Source: Paenibacillus mesophilus (GTDB lineage Bacteria > Bacillota > Bacilli > Paenibacillales > NBRC-103111). From it: a stretch of 64,000 bases of DNA. Numbering within the stretch: position 1 is the first letter of the stretch; every line of letters starts with the position of its first letter. A program made the position numbers and the translations under genes. Shown here in pieces: positions 58,699 to 64,000 of the stretch. Below the pieces are notes generated by a model. It saw nothing but the letters and a program-made list of their open reading frames with translations. It was not told the origin of the DNA and did no database searches. Location: positions 1 through 64,000 of the forward strand of contig NZ_VCRA01000009.1 of assembly GCF_005938385.1 (NCBI RefSeq), written 5' to 3'.

Positions 58699-60297
58699 AT
58701 GAACCGGAAAAACCGGAAACCGTTCGCCGTTATGCTGCTTGCCTCCGCTCTGGCGGCCGGCTGCAGTGATGTGACTAAGGATAGGAAGGAAAGTACGGAC
58801 ACCGCTCCCGCCGCACAGTCGGCTTATCCGGCCGCCTTGACGTATTGGGTCCCGATGACCGCGAACGTTACGGCAACGATGAAAAGCTTCGGCGAGATAG
58901 CGGCTTATAAAGAGCTGGAGAATAGAACCGGAACGAAGGTCGACTTCCAGCATCCGGCGTTCGGGCAAGAAAAGGATCAGTTCAATTTGATGATCGCCTC
59001 CGGGAGACTGCCGGACGTCATCGAATATTTATGGGGCGGCGTTCCGAAAGGTCCGGACAACGCGATCAAAGAAAAGCGGATTATTCGCCTGAATGAGCTG
59101 GTCGAGAAGCATGCGCCCAACTTATCGAAGGTGCTGAAGGAAAACCCGGAATTCAGGAAGCTGGCGACGACCGATGAAGGCAATCTGTACATGTTCCCTT
59201 ATTTCGCCGACGCCCCGGATGCGCTCGTCTATAACGGACCGGCGCTCAGGAAGGATTGGCTCGACAAGCTCGGCCTGCAAGTGCCGACTACGCTCAGGGA
59301 ATGGGAGAGCGTGTTGACCGCTTTCCGCGACATGGACCCGAACGGCAACGGCATCAAGGACGAAATCCCGCTTCTGTTCGACGCCAAAGTGATGAATGTC
59401 GGGCATGCCTTCGTAGGCGCCTATGGCATTACGTCGGTTTTTTACCAAGATAACGGCAAAGTGAAATACGGTCCGATCGACCCGAGGTTCAAGCAGTTTC
59501 TCATGATGATGAACCGGTGGTACGAGGAAGGCTTGATCGATAAAGATTACGCGACGCTCGATCAGAAGCTGAAGGATGCGAAAATGACCGAAGGCCTCGT
59601 AGGCTCGATGGCGATGAATACCGGCTATGGCATCGGCAGCTACACGGGAGCCATGGCCAAAACCGATCCGGCCTTCAAGCTGATCGCAGCTCCTTATCCG
59701 TCGCTCGATCCGGGCGGACGGTCGATCGGACATAAGGAAAGTCCGTTTAACGGCAGAGGGGCCGCGATTACCGCTTCGGCGGAGCATCCCGAGAAGATCG
59801 TCAGATGGCTGGACTATGCTTACGGAGAGGCCGGCAAGATGCTGTTCAACTTCGGCATCGAGAACGTCAGCTACAAGATGGAGAACGGGTATCCCAAGCT
59901 CACGAGCTTGATTACGAACAATCCGGATCAATTAAGCATGAGTCTCGCCATGACCCGTTACTCTCACGGCACGTTCGCCGGACCGTTCGTCTACGACAAA
60001 CGGTTTGCCGAGCAATACGCTTCAATGCCCGAGCAGAAGCAGGCGATCTCCGTCTGGACGAAGGCGGACCATTCGAAGCTGATGCCGCCCCTCACGATGA
60101 ATTCGGCGGAAAGCTCGAAGCAAACTTCGATCATGAACGATGTGAATCCGTATTACGAGGAAATGGTCAACAAGTTCATCATGGGCGTAGAGCCGCTTGA
60201 CAATTTCGACAAATTCGTCGCGACGATCCGTAAAATGGGCATCGATGAAGTCATCCGAATGAAGCAGGATGCGCTGGACCGGTTTGCCGCAAGGTAA
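58699..60297 (+). CDS. LplA-type extracellular solute-binding lipoprotein (SBP 5)
   Basis: Lipobox AAGC with Cys22. The 532-residue length and the pattern LPDVIEYLWGGVPKGPDNAI, FPYFADAPDALVYNGPALRK and DPNGNGIKDEIPLLF identify the large LplA/YtcQ-type binding proteins, which normally work with YtcP/LplB permeases to import oligosaccharides. Those permeases are absent here. ATG 58699 follows AGGGAGAGGGAG; a longer frame overlapping the AraC gene was rejected. It is not closely similar to SBP 1-4. The DPNGNGIKDE loop resembles a calcium-binding dockerin-type turn common in this group. Confidence 0.9.
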   Translation: MNRKNRKPFAVMLLASALAAGCSDVTKDRKESTDTAPAAQSAYPAALTYWVPMTANVTATMKSFGEIAAYKELENRTGTKVDFQHPAFGQEKDQFNLMIASGRLPDVIEYLWGGVPKGPDNAIKEKRIIRLNELVEKHAPNLSKVLKENPEFRKLATTDEGNLYMFPYFADAPDALVYNGPALRKDWLDKLGLQVPTTLREWESVLTAFRDMDPNGNGIKDEIPLLFDAKVMNVGHAFVGAYGITSVFYQDNGKVKYGPIDPRFKQFLMMMNRWYEEGLIDKDYATLDQKLKDAKMTEGLVGSMAMNTGYGIGSYTGAMAKTDPAFKLIAAPYPSLDPGGRSIGHKESPFNGRGAAITASAEHPEKIVRWLDYAYGEAGKMLFNFGIENVSYKMENGYPKLTSLITNNPDQLSMSLAMTRYSHGTFAGPFVYDKRFAEQYASMPEQKQAISVWTKADHSKLMPPLTMNSAESSKQTSIMNDVNPYYEEMVNKFIMGVEPLDNFDKFVATIRKMGIDEVIRMKQDALDRFAAR

Positions 60298-60302
60298 AGC
60301 AA

Positions 60303-60330
60303 GAGCGCGGGCTGTAACCGGCCTGCGCTC
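60303..60330. terminator. GC hairpin between SBP 5 and tctA
   Basis: GAGCGCGGGC (60303-60312) pairs with GCCTGCGCTC (60321-60330) with one mismatch, loop TGTAACCG. No T-run follows, so termination is uncertain. Confidence 0.45.
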
Positions 60331-60346
60331 GCAAGTGGAAATATCG

Positions 60347-61873
60347 TTATCCTCCCTCATTGACAAGCACGTTTTTGCCTCTCATTTTGAGAAGCAGAGG
60401 AATGGTTACCCATAGGAAACCGACAATGAGGAAGACGAGGGAAACGGGTTTTTGCAAAAAAACCATAAAATCGCCATTGGAGATCGTAAGCGCTCTGCGC
60501 ATATTGTTTTCCATCATCGGACCGAGAATGAGACCGAGCACAAGCGGGGCCAGCGGGTAGTCGTTTTTGGCCAGGAAATACCCTACGAGGCCGCAGCCCA
60601 TGACCAAGAGCAAGTCGAACGTAGAGTACTGCACCGCATATACGCCGAACACCGAGAAGACGATAATGAGCGGAAGCAAATATTTGGTCGGTGTTTCTAT
60701 GACTTTGGCAAACACTTTCACGAGCGGCATGTTAAGGATGAGCAGCATCAAATTCCCGACAAACATACTGGCAATTACGCCCCAGGCAAGCTGAGGGTGG
60801 TCTTGAAACAGAAGCGGCCCCGGCTGTACATTGTACATAATGAAGGCGCCCATCAAAATCGCCGTTGTGCCGGAAGAAGGAATACCCAAGCTAAGCAGCG
60901 GGATCATCGCGCCGCCCGAGGCGGCATTGTTCGCCGATTCGGGAGAAGCGACGCCTTCGATGGCCCCTTTGCCGAACTTTTCCGGATGCTTGCTTATTTT
61001 TTTCTCGACGATATAAGCGAAGAAAGAGGCAAGGATCGCTCCTGCGCCAGGCAGAAGACCGATGAAAAATCCGAGAACGGACCCGCGTGCGATCGGAGCG
61101 GCACTATCCTTCAAATCCTGCTTTGTGGGCAGAATCCGATTGATTTTGGCAAGCTCGCCATCCTTCCCTTCTTTTTCCAAAATCGTTTTAAACACTTCTC
61201 CAACCGCAAAGGTACCTACGGCGACGGTTAAAAATTCCAAGCCCTGAAACAGCTCCGGAATATTAAACGTAAACCGCGCTACGCCGGAGACGCTGTCGAT
61301 GCCGATCGTTGCCAGCAGCAAGCCGAACGCAGTCATGATCAACGCTTTCACCATCGATTTGCCGGCCAGACCGCTGATTGCAAGTAAGCCGAGCACCATT
61401 AGCGAGAAATATTCAGCCGGACCGAATTTGATTGCGATCGCCGATAAAGGGCGGGCCAAGAAAATGAGACCGATCAACGATACGATGCCTGCCGAGAAGG
61501 ACCCGATCGCCGAGATCGCCAGAGCGGCACCGGCTCTGCCTTGCTTGGCCATCTGGTAGCCGTCCAATGTCGTGACAACGGATGACGATTCGCCGGGCGT
61601 ATTAAGCAGAATGGACGTCGTGGAGCCGCCATACATCGCGCCGTAATAAACGCCTGCAAGCAATATGATGGAGCTCGTGGCCGCTTCCTCCGGGCTTAGC
61701 CCGTTAGTCATCGTCGCCGTTATCGGAATCAGCAGCGCTACGCCGCTCATAGGTCCGATTCCAGGCAAAACGCCTACAACCGTTCCGATTAATACGCCCA
61801 AAAAAACGAATACGAGATTATGCCATTGCATGGCGGTGCCTAAACCATGAAGCAAATATTCAATCGTGCTCAC
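60347..61873 (-). CDS. tctA: Tripartite tricarboxylate transporter, large membrane subunit
   Basis: The 508-residue protein is the multi-helix TctA permease. The signature GVLPGIGPMSGVALLIPITA lies near the N-terminus, with GAMYGGSTTSILLNTPGESS and FFIGLLPGAGAILASFFAY further on. With TctB and the binding protein TctC it imports citrate or related carboxylates using an ion gradient. The start is GTG 61873 behind GGGAGG; a longer ATG frame extends into tctB and was rejected. It is the last gene of a tctCBA order, 52 bases after tctB. Confidence 0.93.
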   Translation of the reverse strand: MSTIEYLLHGLGTAMQWHNLVFVFLGVLIGTVVGVLPGIGPMSGVALLIPITATMTNGLSPEEAATSSIILLAGVYYGAMYGGSTTSILLNTPGESSSVVTTLDGYQMAKQGRAGAALAISAIGSFSAGIVSLIGLIFLARPLSAIAIKFGPAEYFSLMVLGLLAISGLAGKSMVKALIMTAFGLLLATIGIDSVSGVARFTFNIPELFQGLEFLTVAVGTFAVGEVFKTILEKEGKDGELAKINRILPTKQDLKDSAAPIARGSVLGFFIGLLPGAGAILASFFAYIVEKKISKHPEKFGKGAIEGVASPESANNAASGGAMIPLLSLGIPSSGTTAILMGAFIMYNVQPGPLLFQDHPQLAWGVIASMFVGNLMLLILNMPLVKVFAKVIETPTKYLLPLIIVFSVFGVYAVQYSTFDLLLVMGCGLVGYFLAKNDYPLAPLVLGLILGPMMENNMRRALTISNGDFMVFLQKPVSLVFLIVGFLWVTIPLLLKMRGKNVLVNEGG

Positions 61874-61925
61874 GTTGTAAACCTCCCAGCATTTGCTTAC
61901 GCCATGCGATTCTTTCCGAAACGAT

Positions 61926-62387
61926 TCAGGATATGCCGAGCCAAGCCGGGAAACCGGGAAGGGAACCATCCAGCACGTCGACATAAAGATAATAAACACC
62001 GAAGGAAAAGGCTGCGGCAATCAGCAGCGAAATCCAAATCTTCCCCCTCTGCATCGTTTGAAAGCCGATAAGCAAAAACAAAAAAGTAGAAATGACGAAG
62101 CCGACGTCCTCGAGAAAATAAGCGTATAAAACAGCCGCGGCAAAAATGATGCCGAACCTCGCGTAGTCCAGCTTTACTTTCTTTCTTTCCGCCTGCTGTC
62201 TGCGAAATGATTCATAGACTAGCCGCAAGCTCATGAGAGCCAGGAAGGAGCCTAATATCATGGGAAAAATATTGGCTCCGACATTGCTGCCGTACGCGCT
62301 GGTCGAAATAGTTCTGCTGCCGATGACGAACGCGGTCCCAATTGCAAAAAACACAATTCCGGCATAGCGATCGAATGTTTTGTTCAT
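61926..62387 (-). CDS. tctB: Tripartite tricarboxylate transporter, small membrane subunit
   Basis: A 153-residue protein with four membrane helices (GIVFFAIGTAFVIGSRTI, IFPMILGSFLALMSLRLVYE, FGIIFAAAVLYAYFLEDVGF, WISLLIAAAFSFGVYYLYVD) in the TctB pattern, including VGANIFPMILG. AAGGAG lies before the ATG, 13 bases after tctC. It holds the small subunit position in the transporter complex. Confidence 0.88.
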   Translation of the reverse strand: MNKTFDRYAGIVFFAIGTAFVIGSRTISTSAYGSNVGANIFPMILGSFLALMSLRLVYESFRRQQAERKKVKLDYARFGIIFAAAVLYAYFLEDVGFVISTFLFLLIGFQTMQRGKIWISLLIAAAFSFGVYYLYVDVLDGSLPGFPAWLGIS

Positions 62388-62400
62388 TCTTCTCGACTCC

Positions 62401-63435
62401 TTATTTTTGCATGCCCATAGCTGTCAATATATCTTTGACCTGCGTTTCTTGCTGCGCCAAATAGGCTTTGAAGTCGTTCGAGTTCTTGTAGTCGGTTTGC
62501 CAGTTGTTGGCCGACACTTCTTTTTTCCACTGCTCCGTCTCGACCATTTTCTTCAAAGTATCGTCCCAAAACTTCTTGGCATCCGCGCTCATCTCTTTAG
62601 GTCCGAAGATGCCGCGCCAAATCAGAAACTCCGTATCGACGCCCTGCTCCTTCATAGTCGGCACGTCTTTCAAAGTACCGCCGAGACGCTGCGGGGAAGC
62701 GACTGCAAGCACCTTGATTTTGCCCGCTTTCACGTACTGCTCGAGCGAGGAAGCGTCCGTACCCAGCACATCCGCATTGCCGCCAAGCAGTGCCGTTACC
62801 GCTTCGCCGCCGCCGTCATAGGACAAATACTTGATTTTTTTCGGATCGATGCCGAACTTAAAGGCCGGGAGAATCGATACCAAGTGATCCATCGAACCGG
62901 GAGCCGAACCTCCGGCAACGGTCAATTTCGAAGGATCGGCCTTCATATCGTTCAGCAGCAATTTCAAGTCCGAATATTTGGAGTTTGCCGCTACCGCAAT
63001 GGCCCCGTAGTCTTTCGTCAATTGAGCGAGCGGCGTCGTGTCCTTATAGCCGTACGGCGTGTTTCCTTCTTTCTTCAAATTATTGATCAGAATGGGCGGC
63101 GAGCTTACGAATAGCTTGTAATTGTCTTTCACGTCTTTGGTGGCGTATTCCGCCATGAAGACGGCGCCGCCCCCGCCGGGTTTGTTTTCTACGGTAATCG
63201 CTTTCTCGACCGATTTGGTTTCGGTCAATACTTTGGCGATGGTGCGCGCAGTCATATCCCAACCGCCTCCGGCACCCGATGGAGCAACAAGGGTAAGCGC
63301 TTTTTCAGGATACTTCGACGCCGCAGCGGCCGGGGCGGTTGTCTCCTTGCTTGCATTGCCGCAGGCTGCCAAGCTTATTGCGAGTATACCGATCGGAGCC
63401 GTTTTCCAAAATGCCGCCGAAATGCTTTTCATCAT
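62401..63435 (-). CDS. tctC: Tripartite tricarboxylate transporter, binding lipoprotein
   Basis: Signal peptide with lipobox LAAC (Cys25). The mature part has YPEKALTLVAPSGAGGGWDM, VENKPGGGGAVFMAEYATKD, AQLTKDYGAIAVAANSKYSD, VAGGSAPGSMDHL and LSYDGGGEAVTALLGGNADV, the TctC/Bug family pattern for capturing carboxylates. GGAGGGG lies six bases before ATG 63435, and the next ATG at 63432 is an alternative. It is the first gene of tctCBA. Its promoter faces that of the divergent sensor kinase gene. Confidence 0.92.
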   Translation of the reverse strand: MMKSISAAFWKTAPIGILAISLAACGNASKETTAPAAAASKYPEKALTLVAPSGAGGGWDMTARTIAKVLTETKSVEKAITVENKPGGGGAVFMAEYATKDVKDNYKLFVSSPPILINNLKKEGNTPYGYKDTTPLAQLTKDYGAIAVAANSKYSDLKLLLNDMKADPSKLTVAGGSAPGSMDHLVSILPAFKFGIDPKKIKYLSYDGGGEAVTALLGGNADVLGTDASSLEQYVKAGKIKVLAVASPQRLGGTLKDVPTMKEQGVDTEFLIWRGIFGPKEMSADAKKFWDDTLKKMVETEQWKKEVSANNWQTDYKNSNDFKAYLAQQETQVKDILTAMGMQK

Positions 63436-63647
63436 AAAGAACCCCTCCGTATTAAAATCAAGCTTATATTGAATGCGCTTACAGAATAACACTGCTAACA
63501 GGAATAGAACAGTTTAACGCATTTAAAAGCAATAACGCCGTTTTGCGCATTTTGTTCATATTGTTCACGCCGTTTCGCAGTACCGCTCCCTCAATAATGA
63601 CAATCTATATGATACAATTGCTACAAAGCGGGGGTGTCAGACGAGCC

Positions 63648-64000
63648 GTGAAGCTGCAAACAAAGCTTATATTCATCATTTGCTCCCTGCTTGCATTCGT
63701 CATTCTCAGTCTCGGGGGCATATATTATTACGTTATTACCGCCGTTCTTGAAGAACAAATCGGAACGCGGGCGTTGAAGATTGCCGAGACCGTAGCATCC
63801 ATGCCCGAAATCCGGGAGGCATTCGACGATCCGGATCCTTCCGCCGTCATTCAGCCGATAGCCGAAAGGATAAGGACGAAGACCGATGCGGAATATATAG
63901 TTATTGGAAACCGGGAAGGCATTCGATATTCCCACCCCGTTCCCGACAGGATCGGGAAGGAGATGGTCGGCGGAGATAACGGGCCGGTGCTTGAAGGCAA
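63648..64000 (+). CDS. Sensor histidine kinase, N-terminal part (cut by window end)
   Basis: The frame starts at GTG 63648 and remains open to the last base. It begins KLQTKLIFIICSLLAFVILS with a membrane helix, and its sensing region includes EIREAFDDPDPSAVIQPIAE and RYSHPVPDRIGKEMVGGDNG, the pattern of CitA/DcuS/DctS-type kinases that sense citrate or dicarboxylates outside the cell. A TACAAT -10-like box lies at 63613-63618. Its divergent placement from tctCBA indicates control of that transporter. The kinase domain and its response regulator lie beyond the window. Confidence 0.82.
   Translation, partial: MKLQTKLIFIICSLLAFVILSLGGIYYYVITAVLEEQIGTRALKIAETVASMPEIREAFDDPDPSAVIQPIAERIRTKTDAEYIVIGNREGIRYSHPVPDRIGKEMVGGDNGPVLEG

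Overview
The window looks like a chromosomal segment of a Paenibacillaceae-type Firmicute (Paenibacillus, Cohnella or a close relative). The reasons are strong AGGAGG-type ribosome binding sites, frequent GTG/TTG starts, a moderately high GC content, membrane-bound AraC regulators paired with sugar-type binding lipoproteins, and a gene order that preserves a Bacillales core: dnaE, accD-accA, pyk, fxsA, citZ-icd-mdh, then a PhoR/PhoP-type pair. In Bacillus subtilis these genes lie close together (from memory: dnaE...accD-accA-pfkA-pyk-ytzA...citZ-icd-mdh-phoP-phoR). Here pfkA is absent between accA and pyk, and blocks of accessory genes sit between the core genes. No tRNA, rRNA, CRISPR array, transposase or prophage was seen.

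Layout. 0-6 kb: end of dnaE, a 585-base gap holding a foldback repeat and a structured leader with a five-codon reading frame, pgpA, a small conserved protein, accDA and pyk. 6-15 kb: a HAD phosphatase, a membrane AraC regulator, an orphan binding lipoprotein, a Tat-exported beta-helix protein, a zinc-ribbon protein and a WYL regulator. 15-25 kb: thioesterase, fxsA, polyphosphate kinase behind a well-formed Pho box, convergent exopolyphosphatase, a DUF2071 protein, and citZ, icd and mdh. 25-37 kb: an AraC regulator with a binding protein/amidohydrolase/Rieske operon, a small membrane protein, a nucleotidase, a polysaccharide deacetylase, class I fumarase, a thioredoxin-like protein, a cysteine-rich MarR protein, LysR, a 64-residue protein with a CTG start, and a BASS-family transporter. 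37-41 kb: PhoR-like kinase and PhoP-like regulator, a ferritin-like protein and a DUF421 protein. 41-60 kb: more regulator/binding-protein/secreted-enzyme cassettes. 60-64 kb: a tctCBA tricarboxylate transporter with a divergent sensor kinase cut by the window end.

Two themes connect the genes. The first is central carbon and phosphate physiology: fatty acid initiation, pyruvate kinase, the citrate-to-malate genes and fumarase, and polyphosphate synthesis and breakdown, with a PhoPR-like pair in the same window as a Pho-box promoter. The second is scavenging of external, probably polysaccharide-derived compounds. Four homologous orphan solute-binding lipoproteins and one LplA-type protein each sit beside a regulator (AraC, LacI or two-component) and usually beside a secreted beta-helix, glycosidase-like or oxidative enzyme. 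None has an ABC permease gene nearby.

The non-coding DNA is unusually structured. A dispersed element of about 60 bp (five copies, two in tandem) carries mutually exclusive stems. Three foldback elements of about 195-224 bp lie in intergenic regions, one built around duplicated terminator hairpins after mdh. Several palindromic operators sit in promoters.
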